Source of the DNA: Gonatopus flavifemur
Lineage: Eukaryota; Arthropoda; Insecta; Hymenoptera; Dryinidae
Direction: 5' to 3'
NCBI GenBank assembly: GCA_018340375.1
Contig: JAFFJZ010000002.1
Span: 45,466,001-45,530,000 of the forward strand
Length of the DNA stretch: 64,000 bases
Below the pieces are notes generated by a model, which was given only the letters and a program-made list of their open reading frames with translations, ran no database searches and was not told the DNA's origin. The number at the start of each line of letters is the position of its first letter. The first letter of the stretch is position 1. A program made the translations under genes and the position numbers. Below are positions 26,676 through 37,264 of the stretch, one piece after another.

Positions 26676-27019
26676 TACTCGTTTAGTCGCCACAACCAAA
26701 TACTCGAGGGTGAATGAATGCCTCTACAAGCATTGGTTCCCATAACCAACTGGAAGTTGTATCTTGAACTGAGTGAGCGTATACTATTTTATTTGGTTCT
26801 CACAACCAAGCATTTGGCTGAGCCAAATATAGCCCAACGTATTTGGTTGCAGAAGCCAAATTCCAGTGTACCATAACCATACATCATTTCCCGTGTGCCA
26901 CATATCAATGTTATAATTAGTGAAATAGGCACATAAAGGAATCACCAATATGATTTGAGTAAATTTGTTATTTTTAATGTAGGTTTGTGTTTGAAAAAAC
27001 AATCGACATAAGGGAAAGG
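26676..27019. repeat. AACCAAAT/ATTTGGTT-rich segment
   Basis: AACCAAATA, ATTTGGTT, AACCAAG and AGCCAAAT recur in both orientations between about 26,690 and 26,880. The words resemble those near 2.3 kb and 36.1 kb. No ends were defined. Confidence 0.35.
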
Positions 27020-27024
27020 CCCTA

Positions 27025-28268
27025 CGAGGTGTGTTCAAAAAGTGAGGTGACTTTTCAAATTTCGCGGGCAAGGTAATTTCGATTATCGATTTTTCTGTTT
27101 TGTTATGTTGGCACACTCTTCCCGAACATCTGTACCAAGTTTCAAGTGTATAGCATTTTTGTTTGGTTGTGAGAGGCGTAAAGGTTATAAGTGTTCTGCG
27201 TGCTCGGCGATTTCTTGCTATCGAAAAATATGGACCAAAGGATTTGCATCAAATGTTGTGTAAAAAATAAAATAAAGTGCTCCGAAACACTTAAAATGTT
27301 GACAGTAGCATACGGTGAAACTGTTCTGAGTAAAAAAAATGTTTACAAGTGGTACAAACTCTTCCAAGATGGCCGGGAAGATGCCAATGACGAGCCTCGC
27401 TCTGGACGCCCAAGCACGTCAACAACTGATGAAAACGTTCAAGCAGTGAAGAAAATTGTTTTGGAAAATCGTCGAATCACTATCAGAGGAGTTGCTGAGG
27501 ATGTTGGTTTATCGCTTGGCTCGTGCCATGAAATTTTTTCTAACGTTTTGGGCATGAGACGTGTGTCAGCGAAGTTTGTTCCGAAATTGCTAAATTTTGA
27601 CCAAAAGAACCGTCGCATGAGCATCGCTCAAGAACTGTTGAATGACGTCAACGACGACCCAGATTTACTCAAAAGGGTCATAACTGGTGACGAATCATGG
27701 GTATATGGTTATAATGTCGAAACCAAAGTCCAATCGTCCCAATGGAAGACCCCAGATGAGCCAAGACCGAAAAAAGCACGCCAAGTTCGATCAAATGTCA
27801 AAGTTTTGCTCACTGTTTTCTTCGATTACCATGGCGTGGTGCATCAGGAGTTCTTACCATATGGTCGTACGGTCAATAAACAGTATTATCTTGAAGTTAT
27901 GCGCCGTTTGCGAGAAGCAATACGAAGAAAACGTCCAGAATTGTGGAAAAATAATTCATGGCTTTTGCATCACGATAATACCCCTGCTCACTCATCTTTG
28001 CTTGTGAGAGATTTTTTGGCCAAAAACAACACCACAATCATGCCTCAGCCACCATATTCACCGGATTTGGCCCCATGTGACTTTTTCTTGTTCCCAAAAC
28101 TAAAGAGACCTAAGAAAGGACGGAGATTTGCAACGATTGAAGAGATAAAGACTGCATCGCTGGAAGAGCTCAAGGCATTACTTTGAAGGGGACAACATAA
28201 ATATTGATAAATAAATAAATATTTTTTCTTAAAAATACAAAGTCACCTTACTTTATGAACACACCTCG
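27025..28268 (+). mobile_element. mariner family transposon, TA-flanked
   Basis: The terminal inverted repeats read CGAGGTGTGTTCAAAAAGTG on the left and, inverted, CGAGGTGTGTTCATAAAGTA on the right, continuing AGGTGACTT. That is 29 bp with two mismatches. Both ends abut TA, the mariner target duplication. The 1.24 kb length and a single transposase frame fit the family. The element sits in the left terminal repeat of another element (see 27,020-28,469). High terminal identity and an almost unbroken frame suggest a young insertion. Confidence 0.97.
27230..28186 (+). CDS. mariner transposase, C-terminally shortened by a deletion
   Basis: This is a cut-and-paste DNA transposase that binds the terminal repeats and inserts at TA. 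The 318-residue frame starts at MDQRICIKCC. Upstream codons are open but outside family homology, so this ATG is preferred. Residues 1-105 are the helix-turn-helix DNA-binding region, with the GRPS linker at 59-62 and a VPKLL linker near 117. Catalytic residues are D154 (ITGDESWVYGY), D249 (LLHHDNTPAH) and D284 (YSPDLAPCDFF), exactly the DD34D spacing. Family members are about 345-350 residues long. Here the frame ends at EELKALL*, and the usual tail FEGDNINID lies immediately downstream in another frame (28,182-28,214), so an out-of-frame deletion removed about 30 codons. The catalytic core is intact, but activity without the C-terminal segment is doubtful. Confidence 0.95.
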   Translation: MDQRICIKCCVKNKIKCSETLKMLTVAYGETVLSKKNVYKWYKLFQDGREDANDEPRSGRPSTSTTDENVQAVKKIVLENRRITIRGVAEDVGLSLGSCHEIFSNVLGMRRVSAKFVPKLLNFDQKNRRMSIAQELLNDVNDDPDLLKRVITGDESWVYGYNVETKVQSSQWKTPDEPRPKKARQVRSNVKVLLTVFFDYHGVVHQEFLPYGRTVNKQYYLEVMRRLREAIRRKRPELWKNNSWLLHHDNTPAHSSLLVRDFLAKNNTTIMPQPPYSPDLAPCDFFLFPKLKRPKKGRRFATIEEIKTASLEELKALL

Positions 28269-28469
28269 TATGTGGACTGTAGTTGGGTGAATTCAGATTT
28301 TCAAAACAGAGGAAAACATTGGTAATGCAGCTTGACCCCATATGAGCCTCATATGGGTGTCCCTGAGTGCGAGAAATCAATGCTAGGGCATCCTGAGTTT
28401 GGACACCCAATATAAGCGCATACGGGTCCTTTATTCGATACAGAACACCCAGAAAAATTTCCACACGGG

Positions 28470-31412
28470 AAATGGAAATGTTGATATTCTCAATTCATGC
28501 GAATGTATGAAATGAGAGAATGAATGAATAATGGAATGTATGAATGTTATATGGTGGAATAAAGTACGCTGTGCGTTGAGTGATTGAATTTGGAATATAT
28601 TATTGGAAATTTATTTTTCCAGCAAGAGAAATGTGGAAAATCGTTGGAAAAATCTGGGAGGAAGTTGAGAAAAGAGTGGTCCAATTGAATTTCTCGTTAT
28701 CGAATGTATAATGTACTCTTTAGAAAATATCTATGCATCATAGATCGGCTATGAATTATGCAGAAATTCACATCGCATGGAACAGTGATCTTACAGATAC
28801 AATAAATTTTATGACTTCGCTCATGCGACATTCAACGAAAGAAGAAGAACATTTGTATTAGATTGGGAGAACACGAAATTTGCGAAATAATAGCATTAGG
28901 GTGAGATTCGATACAGCTTCAATCTGGAAGTTGGAAGTTCTGCTTAGAAGTACGTTCTTAAAATTTACTGATTCATTGCGCGATAGAATTTGCACAAAGA
29001 CTTCTCGATTCCCTGTACAACATTATAAATGGTATTTGATTTCAGAAATCTTTCCCCTCTTCCATGAAAAATGATGATATTATTCACAACGCGTGGATGT
29101 GGCTAAATTGTGAAACTTATGATTCATTTGTGATACAGACTTCAGTATGGAATTATATATCGAATATAACCCTCGAGGTAACGTATTGAGTTGATATATC
29201 ACAATATTTACCAAGGTTATTCCCGAGAGATGGGTGTTTGTAAGAAAATAACCAAGTGATATCAGAATTATGTTTTTCGACTGAATCGAAAGAGAAGAAG
29301 AGGAAGAAGAAGAACGAAAAGAAGGAAGTAAAAAGCATAGAGATTTGTGTTGTTCTGGCATTGTCGATTCTGCAAAAGTTCCAGAATAGATGATTATGAC
29401 TATGTGGAAGAGCAGTTGATTGATGATAGAGAAATCTAGATTACGTGGAAAAAGGGAAAGGTACAAGAGAAATGGAGGAAATACCTCAACAAAGAAATAG
29501 CAGAAAAAAATTCAAGAAAGGGAGAGAATCATCGTTATCACGAGAAAGTAATATTGTATGTGTATGAGGATGAAATGATTCGTCCAGAATCTAGCTTTAT
29601 GTTGAATTTGTATTTCACGTGAACTCGTTTCCCGCAAACCCACAGGATAAATATTTATGCTAATGATGCATATGAATATTTATCATATCATTTCAATTCT
29701 TCATAAATTCGCAACGATACATGTTGAGATTTCATAGAATAAATGCAATTCATTGATTCTAAGAACGTCTGACTATATTCCTTTTGTTCTACTGAATTGA
29801 TTTTTCCAACTGATAATTCTCCTGCTCGTACAACACAACACCGCTATCGTATAAGAGAATTGAAATAGACTGATCAATCCATCACAGGGGAATCTTATAT
29901 AACTAATGTACAGTTCGTACCACGGTAGAGCGTGTAGTATTATACTATTCTTTTCACCGGTATTCTTTCTGTGCATCGTGTACTGTCCACACTGTCTAGT
30001 CCAGAAGCATTCACCTTATCAAGTAAAGTGGAACAACCATATGACATAGGTTTCATACAAGTTTCTATTCTTACTGCTCCACGATATACCGTAACGCTGG
30101 AACTGACTTTTCAAAGATAGTCCACGTTACACTGACGTTTCACGTTTTTGTCGAATTTCTTCTGACGAGAACTTCGAAACCAATAACCTCGCTCCTATAC
30201 ATGCTTCTTCTCAATTTGACGATCATTCATTCTCATCGTTCTATGCAACAAAAATTCATCTCGAAAATAACCCTCGCTACAAACTCCTTCCCCTCGCAAT
30301 ACAAGTATAGTATGATAATTTATTCTTTTTCTCACGTTTTATTGCTAATTGAGAATAAATACGGTGTATAGGTGGAAAGTTTTGTCAAGTCAATCAAGTA
30401 TTTTATTCGAAACAAAAACTGTGTGAAAAAGTTTCGTGAATGTAGAAAACCAGGGCATTTGATTTCAAGGTGATGAATTGACTATGCGAAAGTTGTATAC
30501 AGGTTATTCCTCTCGATTAAAATGTCAAGTGTGCTGTCACGCATCATTATCGTCACATTACCGACAAACTTTCCATATTTAAACAAGTGGTTAACAAGCC
30601 GCGAACAGGGAAAAAAGTAGTCTACGAAAAAAAGATCATATACGATGAGACTATTCATTCATTTATCGAACAACGTGGTCGATACCTGACGACGAGAGTA
30701 TTATTTCCGTCAACAATGCGAATAAATACACGGATATTCGATTTCCTCATCGTGGGTAATCCGATTTTCCTGCTGGCCTAAAGTCCTTTAATCCAATTGA
30801 AATAACTAAATGAGCGACCGAGCAAACGAGCTGGGAAATATACATCAGAGAATCGTTGATCTGTTCCATCGTAGAATCAAGTAGAAAAGTCTGTGAAGGA
30901 TAATTTATTCTGCGATACACATATAAGTTTGTTTGTATCCATTTTTATTGATATTTCATATAGGGGAAGAAAAAAAACATCCATAAAACTCGCTATGGAG
31001 AATCCATGTAGTTGATGTATCTGCTTTATTGAAATGTAAATTGATATTGTAGGGCGTTTGGCGGTCAAAAAAGCAATTCGCGAGGCGTGGAATGCGAAAA
31101 AGTTTACGTTTATGAGTGTGAAAAGCGCAATATTCGTGTGATTGTCGCACGTTGACGTTACCCATCCTTTTGATTTACTTTCCGCGTGGAAAAAATATAA
31201 TAAAAACTCGGAGAGAACTCATTGGAACGGTTCGATGAGGATTTAGTTACATAAAATCTTTTGAAATTTCGGGAGAATTTTATGAAAGTTCAGGAATTGT
31301 ATCAAGATGGGAATTTTCATTGAATTCGATGGAAGTTTTGAAGAGGCTCAACATTAGACAAGAACTTCAACTCCAAATGAGAAGGAATTATTGAATGAAA
31401 ATTGGTGAACCA
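28470..31412. other. no recognisable genes; short (GAA)n tract
   Basis: A GAA-rich tract is present at about 29,289-29,330. Otherwise I see AT-rich DNA without element ends or exons that I can support. Confidence 0.4.
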
Positions 31413-31555
31413 TTGAAGACATCGCGGACGATAGCAGATAATCGATCAACACTAGTTCAATAAATTACTATTTAAATCCGAAAATTTAGTATTTGAATAG
31501 GAGCTTATTGAACTAATGTTGAGCGATTATCTTCTATTGTCTGCGATGTCTTCAA
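31413..31555. mobile_element. foldback element with TTGAAGACATCGC arms
   Basis: The left arm TTGAAGACATCGCGGACGAT continues AGCAGATAATCGATCAACA. The right arm is its inverted copy, ending GCGATGTCTTCAA. The arms are about 60 bp. A lone right arm of the same family is near 18.5 kb, so it is mobile rather than a chance palindrome. Confidence 0.7.
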
Positions 31556-31573
31556 TCTGTTGAAGGTGATGCC

Positions 31574-31801
31574 AGCGGCTCCTGATGATGCAACCAAACC
31601 CATTGGTTGGAAAAGAACACAACCAAATCTATTCTGACAAATTATTCAGAAGCGAAGGAATGGAATTAAAATATCGCTCTGTACAAACCTTCTTCAATCG
31701 ATGAAGATGGTCTGTACAGAGCGATATGTTTCTTTCATTGCTTCATTTTCGAATAATTTGTCAGAAGAAATTTGGCTCGGGTTGCATCGTCAAAGGCCGC
31801 T
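31574..31801. mobile_element. foldback element with AGCGGCNNNTGAYGATGCAACC arms
   Basis: The two arms pair over roughly 100 bp, including CTGACAAATTATTC with GAATAATTTGTCAG and ATATCGCTCTGTAC with GTACAGAGCGATAT. A short CATTGGTTGG...CAACCAAA stretch interrupts the left arm. Confidence 0.7.
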
Positions 31802-32112
31802 ATACTCCTCAATAAAAAATGTAATTTCCACACTTTTTTTTCAGAGTCGATGGGAAATGTGAAATGTTTTTCCCGGTTATCAGTAAATTTTTGTCCCAAC
31901 TCGAAACAAGATCCCCGTTGAAGACCTCTTGCACTGTTTTAAACAGCAGTACATTCTAAAAAAAAACTCTGCCAATTGATAGGCACAAAGCTTCCTCGTT
32001 TCTGTCGAAGTAGCATTCGAGCGTATTTCTCAACCGATTGTGATGAAACTTATGTGGGATCGGTAAGAGATTATAACTGAACTGTGTTAAAAATTTCATT
32101 GTGATCGCTTGA

Positions 32113-32975
32113 AGGACTAGTACCGATTTCAAGACTAAAAAACGACCCATATTTGAACTTTTTGTTTCTTGTTTCTTTTATTACAAAACTTTATACAAGC
32201 TTTGGTCTTCAATTTGTACATCTTTTGGGAGTTTATACACATTGTTTCCCTTTTTTTTCTATCGATCATTATTTACTACAAGGCGCCAAAGTCGAGCCCT
32301 CGAAAATGAGACCCTCACACTGCGCTGAGATGATCTCAAAACTGGCATGTCTCAAACAGGAATTTCAAGAAGCATTTCAAAGAGGAAGGTAGTTTACATT
32401 GTAATTCACGACCTATTTATGAGAAATTAAAAAAAAACAAAATGACAGCTTTGTGAAAAAGCGTTGTGAAAAACACGTATTTTTCCACCTTTTTTCCCTT
32501 TGCCAAATTTTTTTTAACCAAGTTTTTTGCAATTTTCTGGTGAATTACGGTAGAGGAGATCAAAAGGAACAAATGCACCTAGAATAAAACAAATCTATCT
32601 AGTGTTCAGCTTTCAGAATTTGATAAAATGCTATTTTGAGTAAAACGCGTTTGAAGTTTTTTTACGACAAATTTTAAGAACATTTGAATTACTAAAACTC
32701 TCCAAGGATGGGCATTTTTGTGCTCCTAGAGTATTTTCAGTAAGGAATACTTCTTGTTGACCCCATATGACAACATATTTTACACAAGACAAGAAAGTAC
32801 CCCACTGGCAGTACTCCAGGAGTACGAAAATACTCCCGGCTGCCCATCCCTGCAACTCTCTTATTTTTTCGAATTTTATTATGAAATTTTAGGAGGTGAT
32901 TTTTGAAGGTATAAGGTTACATGAAATATTATAAAAAAAATGAATTTTTTCAAAATTCTAATCGGTACTAGTCCC
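32113..32975. mobile_element. TTAA-flanked element with GGACTAGTACCGATT ends
   Basis: The left AGGACTAGTACCGATT and the inverted right GGGACTAGTACCGATT differ at one base. The flanks are TTGA on the left (one mismatch) and TTAA on the right, as expected for a piggyBac-type 4-bp duplication. The host is the tandem repeat unit, which reads through when the element is removed (GATCG-TTAA-CAGGAA). The 863 bp carry no transposase, so this would be a non-autonomous copy. It contains its own hAT miniature insertion. Confidence 0.6.
32703..32852. mobile_element. hAT-type miniature element inside the TTAA element
   Basis: The left CAAGGATGGGCA and the inverted right CAGGGATGGGCA ends are flanked by AAACTCTC and CAACTCTC, an 8-bp duplication with one mismatch. 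The length is 150 bp. Its ends differ from those of the hAT miniature element near 1 kb, so two hAT families are present. Confidence 0.75.
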
Positions 32976-33093
32976 TTAACAGGAAACGAAAACATGCCCT
33001 TGTTCCAAAATCACAATTTTTGATAACATGTTTCTTTTCTGTCTCCCGCTTTCTTGTAAGGGTCAGCTTGAAACTTATATGTGACCACTATGG

Positions 33094-33373
33094 CACGGAG
33101 AAAAAAGATTCGTTGGAATAGCAAGAATTTCGCTGTCTTAACGAAACTCGCTTGTTATTATATGGACAGCAAGCAAGTCCGCTGAAGTGAACGGCGATTC
33201 GTTGTTTCAGCGAAACAAGCTTCGTAAAATTAGCGAAGGACTGATAATTATAACGAATCAGTTAGTAAATACAGCGAATGAGCTCATTAACACAGTGAAA
33301 TGTCATCGTTAGGTTATTCAATCCGTTCAGCGAAGACGGATTCGTTGAAATAACGAAATCTTTTTTCTCCGTG
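33094..33373. mobile_element. CACGGAGAAAAAAG foldback with TTCGTT/AACGAA interior
   Basis: The left CACGGAGAAAAAAGATTCGT pairs with the right TTTTTTCTCCGTG. The interior repeats GCGAA, AACGAA and TTCGTT at least twelve times. It interrupts the tandem repeat between CCACTATGG and GGCACTGC. Confidence 0.75.
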
Positions 33374-34080
33374 GGGCACTGCATAAAATTGTGGTGGAAA
33401 TTTCATAACGATCGGATGATAGGAACGAAAATCATCCCCATGCTAACGGTATTCACGAAATATTCAAATCTTGTTCCGAAGCTTAGTGCTTGCTCCTTTC
33501 TTCCCTCAATTCCGATTTACCTGAAATTCATACCGTACAATTAGCACCTCGTGAATTGAGTACGCTCAAAGTTCCATGGCATTCGGATAATAATAACACG
33601 GACATGGGGAGGCATGCTTTCAAAATACTGTCAAAAACGCGGATCGCAAAAGACAAAATTTCCACATTTTTCAACCGATTGGGATGGAACTCATATGGAA
33701 CTACTATCGGGTCGTAACCAGAACATGGTATAAGTTTCATTGCAATCGGATGACAGGGAGCGGAGATATTCGTGATCGCAAAATCACTATTTCTCATAAC
33801 ATTTCCCTTCACATCCGTTATTCTTCTGTGAGGATCGAGTTGAAACTCATATGGGACCACTATCGACACCGAATGTAACTGTGGTAAAAATTTTGTGGAG
33901 ATCGGATAACAGGAACGGAAAATATCCGTGATCGCAATTGGGTGCACATTCACACACACACACAGACAGATAGACACGGAACAACAAATTTTCCCCGAGT
34001 TTGAAGGAACATTCTGGCCCAAGAGATTTTTAGTTTGGAGACAAAAAAATTTTGGGTCCCCTGGAACGATCACACTGAAA

Positions 34081-34325
34081 CACTGAAAACACAGTTTGTT
34101 ACAGCCAAACAAAATTTTGGTTGAAATGAACGCAAACAAACTTTTTGGTTGGCTGAAATAAAATTCATCCGGGTGAACAAAATTTGGTTCACAATAATTA
34201 AGGCGTTCATACAGGCAAATGAATTTTGTTCATTCTAAATAAATTTCATTTTAGCCAACCAAAAAGTTCCTTCGCGTTCATTTCAACCAAAATTTTGTTT
34301 CGCCGAAACAAACGTCGTCTCAGTG
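34081..34325. mobile_element. foldback element, CACTGAAAACAC family (copy 3)
   Basis: CACTGAAAACACAGTTTGTT at the left pairs with CGTCGTCTCAGTG at the right. The arms share CAAAATTTTGGTTGAAATGA and AGCCAACCAAAAAG words with copies 1 and 2. The left CACTGAAA is doubled, so the exact boundary is uncertain. Confidence 0.75.
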
Positions 34326-34531
34326 AAGCTTGCCTCTAACGAGGAAGCAATAATGGTGAAATTGGTCTGTACAAAATGGTGGGAGCAAAAATCCCCCATG
34401 ATTTGGTGAAGCTTCCCCCCATTTTTCTAAGACAAATCATTATGCACTGCAAGGAAGCTGTCGCGATTTTTTTTCCAAAATTTGGTGGCAGCAAAGTTCC
34501 ACCATGAATACGGACATTTTCACCCTCATTT

Positions 34532-35121
34532 CACGGGGAAAAATAACCACATAAAAATTACATGAAAAGTGAGGTTACAATTACGGTGTGGATTTCATGT
34601 AGAATTTACTACTCCAGAGTGCTGTTGAATTTACATTTTTATCATAGTTACCATGGCAACACGCCTGCCGTTCATTTCAGTAGCAATATACACATAACAT
34701 TGGTTCCAATGTGAATCTTACTCCAATTGCATTCACCCCTGTTACAAAAATCCAGCTGGGATTCCACGTGGATTCCAGATTCGAAATTTACTTGCATTGC
34801 CAGCTAAGACTCCACCTAGAATCAAGAATCCCAACTGAATTCTATGTGGGGTTTCCAATTCCAACTGGGATTCCACCTGGGATCAGAAATTCCGACTGAA
34901 ATCCCACATTGGAGTTGAAATTGTAACTTGGATTCCATCTGGAAATACGACTCCCAGCTAAGATTTCACCTGGAGATGAGGAATCCCAGCTGGAAACGCA
35001 GGTAAATTTCGAAGCTGGAATACACGTCGGATCCCAGTTGGTTTTTCGTGACAGGGACGTCAGCGATTATATCAAAATAACAGCAACCAATGCGGAATCC
35101 ACACGTGATTTTTTTCCCGTG
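34532..35121. mobile_element. CACGGGGAAAAA-ended element with CCAGCTGGGATTCCAC minisatellite
   Basis: The left CACGGGGAAAAATAACCAC and the inverted right CACGGGAAAAAAATCACG ends are flanked by TT on both sides. The second half (about 34,750-35,040) is a degenerate minisatellite of about 33 bp built from ATTCCAACTGGGATTCCACC variants. Confidence 0.6.
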
Positions 35122-35127
35122 TTGGTG

Positions 35128-35290
35128 GAGTTTTTCTCTCACTATTTGGAGGATTCAACACCTAAAAGACGGAGTAGTCCCTCGAAATGAAAGAAAAATT
35201 CCCCTATTTTTGATGAAAAAGCAATACCCTCACAATCAGGGAATCTACCACTGAAGTGAAGAAAAACTCCCCATATTTTTCACACTGTAG
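35128..35290. repeat. GTGGAGGATTCAACACC dispersed repeat (copy A)
   Basis: TTTGGAGGATTCAACACC, GTAGTCCCTCGAAAT and ATTCCCCTATTTTTGATGAA are shared with a copy at 37,263-37,370 in the same orientation and, inverted, with 46,240-46,370. Related words occur near 45.0 and 63.0 kb. Confidence 0.5.
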
Positions 35291-35663
35291 TCAGTCTTCA
35301 GGCTATTGCAAATCCTCACCTGACTATTGCGAAGGACTCGCAGGGCCAGTTAATTGCCTGGAGAATAACTATGGTAGTAGACCAGGGTCGATAATTTTTG
35401 AAATCAAAAAGAATTATAGTAGGATGAAACCCATTGGAAAAGGAAGAGAATGTAACAAGAATGAAAGGAAAAGTAATTTACGGGCGATCTGAGGTCGGGA
35501 AGTGGGAGGGGGTGAGTTTTGAAAGGTGAAAAACGGTTTATCTCGATTTGCGGCAAAACTACAAGTCCTATGGAAAAATGTTGGGTGACAAAGTTGTAGG
35601 GAATAAGAAGATCTACAACTTTGGTATTCACGCATTTTCACATAACCTCAAAATTTATGTGAA

Positions 35664-35977
35664 AATTTTAGCCCATTAGCACGTATTTCATAGAGAAGTG
35701 GGGAAGGGGCCAGAAGGAGCTGAGCCTTACTAACAGTTATTTTATAGCAACTATAAAAACCATCCCACACAGTACAACAGTTCAGAAAGAGTTTCTAATG
35801 TATTCGTTTTTAATGCTTATAGCTCCAAATGAATTCATTAAGAATTCCTTCTGAACTGTTGTACTGTATGGGACGATTTTTACAGTTGCGACGAAATAAC
35901 AGGTAGTAAGGCCCAGATCCTCCTAGCCCCTTCCCCACTTCTCTATGAAATACGTTTCAATGGGCTGAAATTTTCCG
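35664..35977. repeat. long hairpin inside the 1.9 kb foldback
   Basis: Arms of about 130 bp pair, with GTATTTCATAGAGAAGTGGG, GAAGGGGC and ACAGTACAACAGTTCAGAA recurring inverted in the second half. Confidence 0.75.
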
Positions 35978-36021
35978 TAGTTCACTCAGGTATATAAGTG
36001 ATCTTCAAATAGCGATAAATA

Positions 36022-36399
36022 CACTGAGATAAAGGTTTCCTTCTGACAAATCAACGCATTTGGTTGAGCATTTTCAAGAAGTATCATTTCATACAAATAA
36101 GACATATTGATTATAACCAAACATTGTGTTGAGTCAAGAAATTCATGTTTATTAACTATAACCAAATCATTCATTTGATTCAAAGTGATTGGAGTTAATG
36201 TAAATGAATATGAATTCTTGTCAAATTCAGATCTATCGAATCATAGTCGGTATGAAGTTGACTCAAAGAAATATGTGGTGTATTCAACAACTATGTGATA
36301 AAATGAATATTAGTAAATATTTCTTTGCTCGTATCCAAATATACGATTTATTTACTGTAAACAAATCTCATTTAAGTCAACGAATCCTTTTTCTCAGGG
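36022..36399. mobile_element. CACTGAGATAAAGG-ended element, TA-flanked
   Basis: The left CACTGAGATAAAGGTTT and the inverted right CCCTGAGAAAAAGGATT ends are flanked by TA on both sides. The interior repeats ATAACCAAA, TTTGGTT and TTGACTCAA. It lies within the 1.9 kb foldback. Confidence 0.65.
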
Positions 36400-37264
36400 T
36401 AGGCATTTACACAAATAATTTAAAGAAGATTCTACAATTCTCTTAAAATATTGTAGATGTCTCATTGAATATTTTATCTTTATTAACTTATTTGGTTGTT
36501 AATTATACTAGCATATTTCGATTTGCAATTCTTTTCTTCATAATTTTAACATGGAATCTTATGTTTTCCGAGTAATTAAAGTGTGCATTGTAATAACCAG
36601 CTCAGAATGTATATAATGATTAAAAAAAATTTTTCGGAATGGAGTTTTTTTCATTTTTTGCATTTTCTGAGAAAAGTTATCATAGTAAGATATATTTTTT
36701 TTACACCATCAGAAAGTTAAGATTTCAACGGAATGAAAACCCACCGACTTTTTTGAAAAAGCAGATATTTTGACGTGAGAATTTTCGATTGAAAATTAGG
36801 GTGGTTTTTCGATATTAAGTGCATAAAAGGTAAAAAAATGAATATTTTGGATAAAAAAATTACAGTGTGTTTGGGACATAGGAAGATAAGTTTTCACTGA
36901 ATTTCGTGAGGAAAACAATTTTTTTGTAAAAGGTAAGAATAAAAATCCAAAAACTTGGTTATTTGAATTTTTCACATAAATTTTGAGGTTATGTGGAAAT
37001 GGGTGGATACCAAACTTGTAGATCTTTTTATTCCCTACAACTTTGTCTCCTAACTTTTTTCCATAGGACTTGTAGTTTTGCCGCAAATCGAGATAAACCG
37101 TTTTGCACTCTTAAAAACTTACCCCCTCCCACTTCCCGACCTCAGATCGCCCGCAAATTATTTTTCCTTTCATTCTTCTCATATTCTCTTCCTCTTTCAA
37201 TAGGTTTCATCCTACTATAATTTTTTTTCACTTTTTACCATTTTTAAAGGCTTCAGCCCTGGTC

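Larger units (their letters stand above)
27020..28469. mobile_element. CCCGTGTGGA-ended element interrupted by the mariner
   Basis: The right end is CCACACGGG after AGAAAAATTT. Its inverted form CCCGTGTGGAAATT...TGGGTG aligns with CCC-TA | TGTGGACTG...TGGGTG, the DNA on either side of the mariner. The mariner therefore landed at a TA in the left terminal repeat of an element of about 205 bp. The interior repeats CATATGGGTGTCC and GGACACCC. Confidence 0.45.
31985..33945. repeat. diverged tandem repeat, about 156 bp unit, with insertions
   Basis: Units are recognised by GAAACTCATATGGGACCACTAT, then AAATTTCATTGCGATCGGATGA and CAGGAACGG...ATC. Two adjacent units near 33,688 and 33,844 are 156 bp apart. 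Older units at 32.0, 33.0 and 33.4 kb are split by a TTAA-flanked element and a CACGGAG element. A minus-strand frame of about 200 codons across the last units is only the repeat read in a permissive frame. A CA-rich tract follows at about 33,953. Confidence 0.65.
35380..37264. mobile_element. 1.9 kb foldback element, TA-flanked, with nested insertions
   Basis: GACCAGGG at the left and CCCTGGTC at the right are flanked by TA. Arms of about 290 bp pair nearly perfectly (35,380-35,665 with 36,955-37,264), including CTGAGGTCGGGAAGTGGGAG, GCGGCAAAACTACAAGTCCT and AACCTCAAAATTTATGTGAA. Inside are a separate hairpin (35,664-35,977), a TA-flanked element (36,022-36,399) and AT-rich DNA. No protein is recognisable. 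Confidence 0.75.

Noticed and set aside
33528..34139. Minus-strand open frame of about 200 codons with repeating IVVPYEF motifs
   Set aside because: It follows the units of the 156 bp tandem repeat and a CA tract. The repeated peptide is the repeat read in an open frame, with no domain or splice support.
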